Positions 26,801 through 39,500 of a stretch of 64,000 nucleotides of DNA are shown piece by piece; positions within the stretch are counted from its first letter, which is position 1, and each line of letters starts with the position of its first letter. The DNA is from Rhipicephalus microplus (Eukaryota > Arthropoda > Arachnida > Ixodida > Ixodidae): positions 205,664,601 to 205,728,600 of the forward strand of contig NC_134701.1 of NCBI RefSeq assembly GCF_043290135.1. The letters run 5' to 3'. The notes under the pieces are model-generated. The model worked only from the letters and a program-made list of their open reading frames with translations, searched no databases and had not been told where the DNA came from. The translations under genes and the position numbers were made by a program.

Positions 26801-29800
26801 ACTCGGTACTGCGAGACTGCTGCCCTGCCATCCGCGACTGCTGGTCAAGTGTCGTCCTTCCTTCTCCATTCTATCATACTGCGTCATGGGCCCCCTCGCG
26901 TCATCATAAGTGACCGTGGACGTCAATTCACGGCAGACGTTGTCGAACAACTTCTCCGTATGTGTGGCTCAGAGCTCAGACACTCGACGCCTTATCACCC
27001 GCAGACGAATGGTCTCGTCGAGCGAACAATTCGAACACTGGTGAATATGCTTTCTATGTACGTTGCTTCGAACCACAAGAACTGGGACGATGTCTTGCCG
27101 TTCGTCACATACGCGTTTAATACTTCCCAACATGAGACCACCGGCTACAGCCCGTTCTTCCTCCTCTATGTTCGACCCCCCCGTTATACTCTGGATACAA
27201 TATTTTCCTTCTCTGATCGGGACCAATCAGAAATCTCCCTAGCAGAAACTCTTTGTCTCGCCGAAGAAGCTCGTCGTCTTGCTCGTTTACGTACAATAGC
27301 CTCGCAAGACAGATCGAAAGTTCGTTATGACAGCAAGCACCGGCAGGCCACATATATTCCGGGAGATCTCGTGTTGGTGTGGAAGCCTTTACGCAAACGT
27401 GGCTTGTGCCAAAAACTGCTCGCGCACTACATCGGACCTTTTGTTATCCTTGACCGCCTGAGCGCAGTCGACTACCGCATCGCACGTCTTACAGCTAGCG
27501 GGAGACGTTCCAGAAAGACAGAGGTCACGCATGTCGCTCGCCTGAAGCCTTTCAGTCAACGCGACACTGCATGAAACGCGCGGCGCGCTTTGTCTGCGAG
27601 GGGGGAAATGTTACGCCACGTATGTGCCGGACGAAGAAGGAAAAAGAAGCAAGGGGTGTGGAAGAAGAAGATCATCATCATCTGCCTGCGCCGATACGGC
27701 TCGTCCCTCGAACCGTGTATCAATAAACCCCCAGACGCCTACTGAGGTCGTAACAATATTAACATCACATAGATTTAGCATTTCTTTAGGTTGAAAAGCT
27801 TGTTATACCTTGTTATACTGACATACATTCTAAAAATAGTAAATTTGCAAACGTAACATATTTTACAGGTAATCAGTAGTATACTCTATCAAAAGTCAAA
27901 TTCTGCTATTATACAAAGTTGTTCTCACTATTTTTAATTAAAAAAAGGCATTTTCTCAGGCCCTGTTTAAATTTTTTTAATTTTAGGTCAATAGAAGCTG
28001 GGTCATGACAAATATGCCCATTTTTCTTTAGAGTATGCAATACATGCTATTCGAATTTTATTTGAAATTATTCGACCAAAATCACCATTAGCTATATTCA
28101 CCATACACACAAGCCTGTTGTATACACCTGTTGGACTCTGCATCTGGCAATCTACAAAAAGGTGATACAGGTAAGCACAAAATTCCTTGCATGCACTTTT
28201 TTTTGTTATGCCATCCTTGTACACCTAGAACATATTTTCAGGAACAAAATGCTTTGATAAAACTTCATGCAATGTCAGCAAAATTGTACAAGGTATTCCT
28301 ATGCATAGTATCTTGAATATGTGACAGGTATGTCTAACCTCCATTCCATACTTTACACTCACCGATGAGATCCGCTACTTTCCTCATCGATGGGTATTTC
28401 CATATGCCAAGTTCGTGCTTGGAGAAGCCATGACCCGATATGATTTCTTTGTACTCGTTGGACCACAGGAGAGATGATACCTGTTAAATTCAAGAAATTC
28501 TATTGTCTGATGTGCCAAAACCATAATACAATGAGACAGCAGTCTTTTCTGCAGATCACTACACAAACCGAGCGTATACATCAGTTTGATCGAACCATTA
28601 AAGCAGAATGTCACAAGGAAGAGCTTAAGAGCGAGAGTGAGTAGACTGACTATTTTGGTGCATCATATATCAGCGAGTCATCCCTTACCCAGTCTGACAA
28701 AGATTTGACTTTTCTTTGCACGCATAACAGGTGCTTAGCGAGTGTGCGTGTACGTACACTTGTCACTCAGCAGCGACTGCAATCCTCAATGTGTAGAGGC
28801 GACACAAGCAAATGACTCACCTGTGATCCTGTGTCAATGTGATTTAGCTGAGTACCCATGCTGCAGCTCCAGAACCGAATGCAGCGATCAGCGGTACCAC
28901 CTCCACTTGCTAAAACACTAGACTGCCAAGGACACCAGGCGATGGCCTGCAATAACGGGAGCAAATGCAAGCGACACGGTCTGGCGATTTAAAGCAGTTC
29001 TGCATTTAGTTCTGGTTCAATCCGTCTACATGTAGGGCAAATGAGAGAGGAGTTATGAAATGTTATCCTAAGAAGCTTGCCCAACATATAGCTAGCAGGT
29101 TGATAGTACACTACATTAGTGAGCCAAGAGAACTAAGTACAGCAGCATTCTTCGATTATATACGCAGAGCAGATGCCCAATAAACGAAATTGTCACACTG
29201 GGATTACGAAGCTGTAGGCTGATTGAAATAAGATTGCCTCATAGGCTTCCAATACTCAGTGTAGCAAAACTTCTCTGTTAATTTTAATGCTACCTACCTT
29301 CAGTCGAACGGCACACATGCCCAACACTGAGAAATGTGCTGGCATTCTTGTACGCACACATCTTGCAAGTAGAGTACTTATTCGTGTAACTCACACACTC
29401 CTGAAATATAACCCCTACATTGTAAATTAAGCAATAGTGCATTTACTAGCATAAATCGGACTCTTCTGGGATGCAAATGAGACCATAAAAGCTCTACTAC
29501 AATAAGTTTCGTTAAATTAAACCTGAAGGGACCAGGAAAATGTTCCATGTAATGAGAGTTGTTAACATGCACAGGGTACAGAATTCAAGAGAGAAACCAA
29601 TCATTTGAAAGAGTTGTTCCATGCAATTAGCGATTCTGATTAAGATATGCTCATTTAATGGGAGTCAACTGTATTTCCCTCTCTCACACACAACTACACA
29701 CGTGCGCACCCACACAAGCGCCAATCCACACACAATGTTGGTGCTAGCCTTCAATGCCACTAGCGCAAGCTGACCTTGACGGCAGCCTGATGCTCTGTGA

Positions 29801-32800
29801 AGGAGTACAAAGGCTGGACAGCCCCGTGGCTCATGGCGTTTGGCCACACGCGCAGCAGGTTGTCGTTGCCACCGGTGGCCAGCATGCGGCCATCAGGCGC
29901 CCATCGCAGACCGCACACCTCCTGTTGGTGTGCTGACAGAGTACCCACGTGGTGCTCTGCCACACGCACATCGTGATGGTGTACAAACCCCGACCGTGCG
30001 CCGCTTGACAGCACGTGTCCGTTCCAGGACAGCGAACAGACCCGCGACGCGTGCCCCGTCAGCGTACGCAGCCGTTTGCGCTGATGAATGTCCCACAGTT
30101 GGACCTGTGCACGGTGCAGAAAGGTTTTTGAAGGGCATGCTGGAAAGCACAAAACCGCAGACACTTGTATGCAAGCTAATGGGCTGCAAATGCAATAACG
30201 CAAAAAGCGAAATTCTAGCTGGCTGGAGATTCATTTTTAAGCGTACTACTGTTTGAGAACTGTCATAAATGTCTGGCCGACCACATGTTCACTCGTACAT
30301 GTGCCGATTTTGCAATGGTTCTCCTCCAGATTACCTGCACTACTAATCTTTTGCTCCCTACTCTTGTAGTTGGGATTAGCCACTCGACACATTCAACACT
30401 ACACACAGTTTTTCACTGGTATAGCATTCAGTCAACAACAACACGCTGCAATCTGCAAAGGGACACAGTACTCCATTTCATTATGCCACCCATAATTCCT
30501 TCTGCGACTAACCATTGGTAAAGTCAAGTGCAAGGTTATCTCCTTCACACACACAAAGAAACCTGCTTTTTCACAAGCACCTCTTAGAGATGTCCCTTAA
30601 TTTTTTTATGGGGTATCAAACTTTTTGTCATTGAAAAACTACAAGGTTTCCAGGATGCAAAATCTTAGCATTTTTTTCTTTCACCAATGTGTTGCACCAA
30701 TGTGCAGGTTAAAAATTTCAGGAGAAAGGCTGTTTCCCTTGACACTTGCACAAATGTGATGTTTCCTTATAGCTAGAGTACTTCTATACTCGAGGACAAC
30801 TTTTCTTGGCAATGAAGGGAAAGCGACGTGGGCGGAGCTTCTGCATGTGCATTTCTACGTAAAGTAGTCTGGTCAGGTGCCCGTCTCGCACCACTGTGGA
30901 AGGTTATGGCGGCACACTATCAGCGTTGCATACAATCGCAGACTCTGCTTGGCAGTTCAGGCACACGTAAAAGGCAGTACTTTCTCATGCACGCAAAAAC
31001 GCAAAGTGCTAACATATAAAGTGACGTAAATACAATTATCTCCTGAATGAGTGTGCTGCATACCGTCTCAAAAGGCTGTATATAGAAAACTAGTTTCATC
31101 CTCATTTACATTACAAAAATCAACCTCCTTGACTTGAACGTGACTTGTTACCACCTCAATGCAGTGCGTTTCAAATGCATTTGTAGCGTTTGTGTTGCCA
31201 GCATTTGTCTAGCATTTATGTTGACAAGACGCTGACATTATGGCCGTCAGGTACAATGACAGGTGCAGTGCTTTGCCGCTCTTTCTCTCGCTGTTCACTG
31301 GCTATGAATGTGTAAATAAATGATTACAGTACAAATCCTCATCTCGTCATTGTATTCACACAATTGAAATTACTTTGCTCGTAATCTCGGCACAAGAAAT
31401 GCATTCGCATTTCCTCACGATTTCCTTCAGGAAGGTGGGGGCATTTTTTTTATTGCGCGAAAAATATTCATGCAATCGTCAAACTACATTACCTAATTGG
31501 CAGTAGCATACTTGTGAGTTGGCTCCGGACCCTCCGATTCATTACCAAGAAAATTTGTCTGAAGTATAGACTATTGACATCATTATGGGTTGCTTTTTTT
31601 TTTTTAAGTACGTATTGGTTCAATAACAGGCAGCAAATCAAATTATTTTTAATGGAAAGAACATGATGGCCCATTATAACACAATTTCTGGGGTATCATG
31701 TGCCAAAAACATGACATTACAACTCAATATGTTGATATTTTGACACATGAAACACTAATTCGAAGGAGCCAACAAACAATCCTGAAGTACCAAATTTGCT
31801 ATAAAGAAATAACTGCACCTTGTACAATGTGAACATGCTGCGAAAATTCTCCGAATAAGTGATGTATCAATGAAGTTACGGGCGCTATATCAATCTTTGT
31901 ACAATTCCTTTGGCTGGTTTCAGTTTCTCACTCAACCTCCTTGACCATCTCTGCCGTGAAGGGTATGAACAAAGCCCATTGTCCCCGGTATGCACATTTC
32001 CGCAGTGCAACAAAAATCAAGCAACTGATGTAGCCGATGCCCGAGCAAAGCTTTCGCGTAACATCGCTTGCGTCAGTTACTCTGAAGCGACACAGTAATG
32101 AAGTGCGGCAAGAGGAAGCAACGAGGTAATCGAATGTTTAGTAGGCATGGCAACTGTGCAGTCTGAACCACATCACCACGGAGCGAAAGCACAGTGCAGA
32201 GAACCGATCTCGCAGCTCAACATTACATAGTTTCCCCATAGAAAACATTACATCACTTAGTGGACAATGAAAATTGGTCAGGTATTGAACAGGTGCATGG
32301 AAATATTTTTTTTCTAAATAGAGAGCCTCCATGGCTCAGCAATATTTGAAAAATGCGATCACTGTTGCCTTCTACGCGAATGAGCGAGCTTGTTTGGGAG
32401 GAAAAAAATAAGCCTGGGCCTGTTTACTTACTTTTTCAGATTCTAGTGCATGAAGCGTGTCACTGAAGGGTGGACATCACAAATTTGTTCAGGCAGTATG
32501 GCATACCCCAACGTTTACCCAAATCTGAATGTAGGGGCATTGCTACATTTTACCTCCGTCAGGATGTAGCTGCTGTGGCCGGCGATTGAATCACTGTAGT
32601 TTGTACAGCACGACTATTTAACGGGGCACAAAAAAGATACACATACAACAGAGTGCTAACTTGTACCCAAAGGAAGAGGCATTCATGGTAGAAGCACGCT
32701 TGCCTGGGGCATTGCCAGTGCAAAAGCTTGCAGATCCATATGCCTGCATGTGTATGCCATTCTTGAGTCCCATTGAGAAGTTGCGCTATGCAACAGAGAT

Positions 32801-35800
32801 GCTTTACCAACACGCTCAGTCTTCAACCTTAGCGGTGATGAAACATAGAACCCCGTGCCAAGCAATGCAATGCTATAGCCACCAGGCTGCCAAGCCATCG
32901 AAGAGACTCCCCTTGTAAGTGCATGTAGGCAATGAGTACAACTGTGGAAAACAGATGATCGCACGTGCCTGGCTGTCTGAGGTACCCAGGGCAAGGTATG
33001 TCCCGTCGGCACACCAAGAGGCCGAGCAGACATAGTCCGCTGGAGAAGGAAGCTCCACCAGTTGATCCACTTCACCAGATGAGGCATTCCATGTGTACAC
33101 TTGACCCTTCAAGCACACCACCAGAAGGTTGCTGGACGACCAGTCCATGAGGTTCAAGTCTACAGAAAGGGGAAAATTAGAAACAGCTTCCATAGCACAT
33201 TACAGTGGCCTCGCCCCAGTGAATGAAAATCTGTTAAATGGAATGGCTGCTTAAATGGAACAAGTGCCTCAAATACGGCTGGTTTTGTATTTGAATAATG
33301 CCTCCCTTGTCGACCTTACGGTAAATGGAACTCGTGACTGAACATATTTTCCTGCCTCCTTTAGGTTCCATTTGGTAAGAGTCTACTGTACACTGGCACA
33401 AGGCTTAAAGAACTATCTTTTGTCGCTGGTTATGGCATGCACTCTGTGCATTTCAGCAAATGCAGCTGCCCTACTAGCATTTGCGAGTTGTTTCACCCAC
33501 CTTACCCAATCCCATTCCCGGATCCACCTTTTCCAAAGCCACAAAAGTGTTTAAAGTGCGCACTACTATTAAATTGGACCAAGATGTTCACAAATCAGCC
33601 TTGTATTTGCAGAATGCATTTTCTCCCCAAGCACAAGAGGTGCTTCAGGAATTTATGTATGTGACAAGTGGCAAACACCCGTCATCTAGGCGTAATTGCA
33701 CATTTACTCTAAAAGCTGGTGAAAATGTTCAATTGTTACCAAACAAGATGTAACAGGAAACCTCAAGGGAAACCTCAGGAAACCTCAAAGACCTCAGCTA
33801 AAATGGAGAGAAGAGATTGTGTCAGTTGCACTTTGGAGGCACCATTAACTGGTATTCGTGCTGTAGCAACTACCAGCTAGATCTTGCAAGACATCTCGAC
33901 ATCTTGTGAAGCTGAAATTGCCCTCTTAGCAAACAGCCAAGGACTTTCAGAATAACTCAACTCGGCATGCTTGGCACACTAAAAGCAATAATGTAGAGGT
34001 ATGCAGAAGAATTCGCCGTGATATTTCCACCTAGAAAGCACCTTTACATCAGAATACTTCATTCAACACATTGGAACAGTAAGAACACGTCACAACATCA
34101 ATCTAGTACACTCAAACTTCATTAAAACAAAGTCACATCTGCCACAAAAATACGTCATACCCAGAAATTTGTTATAAATGATTATTTGTAATGCTATGAA
34201 AAAACCATTGGTCATTTACTTCACTATAACCAATAATTCGTTATATCCTGAATTCGTTATATCAAGGTTTGAGTGTATTTCCATTCATTGAAGATACCTG
34301 TCGGCTCTCCTCCCAATAAATCTACCAAACCCAAAACACATGTGCTATACACTTGAATAAATGTACATCCTTAATACAGGACAACTATTACATAGAATGA
34401 CCCATTGCAATATAAGCGACGCGAGTGATCAGACTGCAAAGAAAGCCACAACTCACAAAAGTCGTCTCTGATGTCAGGGCAGTCCAGTATGCGCTCGGCA
34501 GACTTTGGTATGAACCGGAAGTACTTTTTTGCTGAAGGAAGTTGTTTTGAAGCACTGTAGAGAATCTTGTTGCCATTATGCCCTGTGAAAAATTGGAAGC
34601 GAAAATGCTTTAGCAAGACGGGCTAAAATTAGCTCAGCGGCACGACATAATGACAGCAAGGTTGCTAGGGTGAGCACTAAAGAAGGATTGTCGCTAGAGA
34701 TTGAGCACAAGCACAATACTGTGGCCTGCAAACAAAAAAAGGCACTGGATTTTTGCAAGCACACCTTCCCTCACAGCCAGAACATCCGTAAGACAATGAT
34801 GCTGCTTTTTTTACGATATCAAATCGCTGGTATTTAGGCAATGGTAAAAAGGCAGGTGCACGTAATGAAGAAAGCTATTCTTTTATACCCAACGATATTG
34901 CTTTGCATAGAAGAATTTGTTTCTTGTACGTGTACCCTCTTCTTTTTTTGTTATTAAAATACTGGACCCACTGTAGTTTCCCACTGAATACATATACATA
35001 CCTACGTAAAATGACTGGGCCCGCTTACTGGCCCTTTATTTAACTTCAAAGTGCGGCTTCACAGCAGTCAAGATTTTCTACGAATAGGCAGTTTCATGGG
35101 GCGACGGCTGCATGCTATCGCGATACCAACATTTCAAGCAGATTACATACATGCAAGTATTACTAGTTTGTTTTGAATATTTCTACATTTCTAAAATTTT
35201 GAAGCCAGGTTGAAGCAAATACGACTACTGTAATACTACGAATTTAAATATTCAAAGCTATACAATATTAGCACTGGCCTAGGATAGTCACTTCAAAAAG
35301 CAAAAAGTAATACTAAGTTTTTTTATGTGAATATCTCCTCTCCACTACCATTTGAGAGAGGAGGGACGATGTCACGTGATCATGACTATGAAGAAGGCAG
35401 CAGTCAGCTGGTTCAAGAAAAAACTTTTACATGGACAAACCTGTGCCTGGTAAACGAGGTAAACAAGTCAAGCTACAAGCGATACAGTTTGTATACCAAT
35501 GGCGGCAAACAGAGCGTGAACCATCAATAATCCAATGTGCTGCAAAGCGCGTCGGCATGTATACATGTGGCATCAAACATTCGAGCCTTATCGTTGGTAG
35601 CCACGTTAGTACCAGAACAAATGTGGCTTTACGCATTCCTGCTCAAGCCTAACGGAAGATTCTAGAATGTTCGCAGACATTCAGGAGCAGTTTGCACAAA
35701 TGCTCCCAACTGCACAACTGCCAGTAACAAAAAGCACAGAAAGGAAGGAGCACTTGTGGCAATACAAAGGGTGCAAAAATTGTGCTATGCGGTAGGCCCA

Positions 35801-36473
35801 GAAATGAGTAATTGTTGCGATCAAAACAAGGAAGTTCATTAGCACATTGATTAGGAGTGTGCGAACAGCGAATTTAGGAACCGAATTAAATACAAATCTA
35901 ACAGCAGTAATGACGCTAAATCGAATACCATTCAAATAATTTTCAAATGGTAAATAGTCCATTTCCAAAACAGTCTTGGAACACCGTAACATTTTATTCG
36001 AAACAAATATTCAGAAACTATCACCACAGAACATTACAGTTGGTTTTAATAGACTCAAAATGCCACAATTACAGAAACTGAGGTAAGCTTGTATAAGCAG
36101 GACCTAGGGTCTTCGTAATATTTGACAAATGTTGGTTCAAATACAGAATTCCCTAATGCCAAGTATAATCCAATATGATCCAAGTATAATAAATATTAAC
36201 ACGTTAAGTATCTTACAGGTTATCACTCGCATCCTACCAAAACTACTACTTAAGGTAGTTTCAACTTCCTTTGAATGAAAAAAAAAAAAGGCATTTGCAT
36301 AGAGCCCCTATTTCAATTCAAAAGAAATATTGTGCAGGTTAGGTCATGATAAATATTCACTTTTTTTTTTTACATGTCATACATACCTTTCGAATGCAAT
36401 TCGAAATTATTCGATCAAAATCACTATTCGCTTGGAATTCGCTTTGAGCTAAAAATTCCCTATGCGCACAAGC

Positions 36474-36564
<91 letters not shown>

Positions 36565-39500
36565 TGCTTAGATCAGAGGATTTTGAAACTCACTTTTTCA
36601 TTGAGAAAAGTAGTGCACAAATAGCGCCACCTAGAGGGTATTGTAGTAGTTAGTAGTCAAGCCAGCACCAGGCTTAAGCACGCGCGTGAGGCCACCATTT
36701 TCATTTTTGTGGCGAGTGTTGAGGCGAGCCATTTTTGAGTTTCACATTGAGCGATCGGTGCGTGGCGTAGCACAATCGCGCCAAACAGGTGGCATCATTA
36801 TAGTGCCGCTTATAAAAGGAAAATTGTCCTAGCCAGGCGGAACTTTGGAGTGGACGAAAAAAATGCACTGAAGGGGCTGCAGTGCAAAGCGACATCCCAG
36901 AAAGTTTGTGCGCATTTTTAAGAAGTGCGGCATATCCAATGCACTTGATGGCAGCGAGGATTGTGCACTGTTTGAAGATAGCAACAAAGAAGTCAGCAAA
37001 TTTCTGAATAAGTGCAGCATCTTTACAATGCAAATAAGCAGAAACAAAGCAAAAAAACAGGACTAGTGGCTGTGTGTTTCTACAGTTATTTGCATCATGA
37101 ACCAACTGCTTTGTTTAATCTTAATGTTCAATAAATAATTTCTCATTGTGAATGCTGCGTTCGCTGTTTCGTATGACCAACATTTGCAATAATTTTTTTT
37201 CCCATGCTTTGGACTTTTGGGGGCCGGCTTTAAAATCGGGACAGCCTAAATGAGAGTAAATATGATTCTATATATAATAGCACAGTTTTGCTTCAACTTT
37301 TTTTTTTAGGTTCATTTGAGATTTTTCAACATGGATACTATCCAACTGTAACACACCATTTGTGCATGTGTGTTCATTTTGTACTCACTTAAAATGATTT
37401 TAGATATAACAACTATCTAGCAGTTATGACGACCATACTTCGCTGCACTTACGATTTTACTATTCAAACTGCATCCACATAAAGCATACATTTTTTTTTC
37501 AAAGCCTCCTACTTTTACAGCAAACACTTTCAACACAGCCGCTGTAAAAATATGGCATGTACAAAGCCAAAGAAAAGTCAAAATTTGAAACACATTCAAA
37601 GCATGCGAGAGCCACGCTCACACGGGCTTCACTGCAGTTTACCTGCGACGAAAATATTTTACACCCTGGTGAGCACTGCAAACGAGAAGCAGCATGAAGA
37701 CTTGCGGTCAGCTTTTACACTGTAAACTTTTCTGCCCCCATTATCTGCATCTTCGACCACAGAGGATTCAGCTAACAATGCCTTTAATAGCAAGAAGCGA
37801 CAGAATTGTGTCGCATAAAAGTTCACTGCGACGCTCAACTCATCAATGCCACAACCTGCCGCAAAATGTCTTCTACCTTTCTGTTATGGTAAAGACTGGT
37901 CGATCAATGATAACGACTTGCGTGCAGCTGTGGCGGTGTCTACACAGATAAGCATCAGAAAAAAAGCAAAAGCAAGGTGGCGGAAGGCAATGAATAAGCC
38001 ATTTTGACTCTCAGCCAACAACCATATCACAGATATCTGCACATATCTGCTCATGTTTAAACTGCACAGGCTTACAGTGGTACACAAGCGCATCATGCTG
38101 CTGTTGAGAAGTTTGCCGACACTGCCTTGAGGCTGCTTGGGCGTTGCTCGCGATGTCTTCATCGTGTTGAATGAACATGCTACTCGCCATACCCGAGCAT
38201 GATCCCGAGCGAAGCATGAACATAGAATGCACAAACCCACGCGTATATTAGACTGCAAACAGCCCGGCGTGCAATGGCGAGAGCAGAGTAAGCGACGCAC
38301 TGCATGCAACTAGCCACGAATTATTCGTTCCCAGAGGCGGTACCGCGCTACAGTGCGACATCATTGCAAACCCGATTTAACTCATTCGCGAGCACACAGT
38401 GGGTGTCGCGTAACACGTGAAAAGACTTAACTTGTCATTGGAGAGTTTGCGCTCACTCTTAAATAAAAATTCGGTAAAAAACATTTGGCTGCTATGTGGA
38501 TGTTTTTAAGGGATTGTCGATATGCAATGAACTACTGATGTAGTGAACACTTACGGTGGCACTTTCGAGTTTGTTATAAATGTATTTCACTCTTTTCCAT
38601 ATGAATACTGAATCAAATGGGACATTTGATATCAATACTACTTGAAATTTTTGAATATGTGCCCAACAATGAGTCCACTGTATTTGAACTTCTCAAATAT
38701 GTGCCCAACAATGGTTTGTGCCATCAGGATAAGGGGCAGGAAAGCACCGTTAATCGTAACCTCTACTTAAAACTTAGTAATGAACCATTTAACCTGCCAA
38801 TCTCGTAGAACTTAGTTTATACAAGTATACAAGCAAAATAAAACACCTTCAGGTGCTGGAGGGGCTTTGTCACTGTAGGCCATGATGCGAAAGTTTGCCA
38901 GGTCCGTGCTAAGCTGCTCCTCAAGTGCTGCTCGATATTCTGCATTATCAGTGTTCTCCTGAGTGTTATCTTGATTAGTCAGCTGAAAAAAAAAAAAAAA
39001 AAAAAGGATGGAATACAGTGAAGTGACATGTTCAAATATAAGAAGAAAAATGGGAAAAGCAACCCAGAGCCTGCGACTACTACATGATCACACATCCAAA
39101 TAATCGCTCCAGATAATCGATTTACAAACCAGCTACCGCAGACTCAGGCATTCCACGAGAAGCCACAGTAAATGGAACAGTTTTACCTAGCAACCAATTT
39201 ATTTAGACCAGCAAATTTGCATTGCATTAGGCATTTGACAAGCCATCACAAGCTGCATCTGCACATCGGGTGTATGCGGACAGCTATAAACCAACGCGAT
39301 AGCAGCCCTAAATACTAGTCTAGGGCACGCCTGGAAATTTTCATGATTTGCGGTGACAGAACGCGTGGAGGGCTGGTAAATCAAGCCCGCGAGTGTTCAA
39401 ATGAGTTAAAAACAACACTAACGGCCGCCTCTGCACTCCATTCGTGGCTCCTGGTGGATCAGTGACCACGTGGCACAATTTTCGTAAACGGCGATTTCCC

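Larger units (their letters stand above)
22559..27755 (+). mobile_element. Full-length Ty3/gypsy LTR retrotransposon
   Basis: Two identical 147-bp LTRs, a 4-bp ATAT target duplication (22555-22558 and 27756-27759), a polypurine tract and open gag and pol with all expected domains. It lies antisense to CDC20 in that gene's last intron. No env-like frame: only 34 bp separate the pol stop from the 3' LTR. Confidence 0.97.
22328..28117. mobile_element. TTCGAA-rich MITE interrupted by the gypsy element
   Basis: The left part (22328-22558) starts CTAGGCTGATGCGAATATTT; the right part (27760-28117) ends ACCATACACACAAGCCTG. The halves align in order with the uninterrupted copies, so the Ty3/gypsy element entered an existing MITE. 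Confidence 0.6.

Noticed and set aside
27575..27608. env gene of a retrovirus-like element
   Set aside because: Only 34 bp lie between the pol stop and the 3' LTR, so there is no envelope frame.
35431..35652. Overlapping frames on both strands in a CDC20 intron
   Set aside because: No domain or splice signals; consistent with chance.
36374..36653. Ile-Tyr repeat frames
   Set aside because: Translation of the (AT)n tract.
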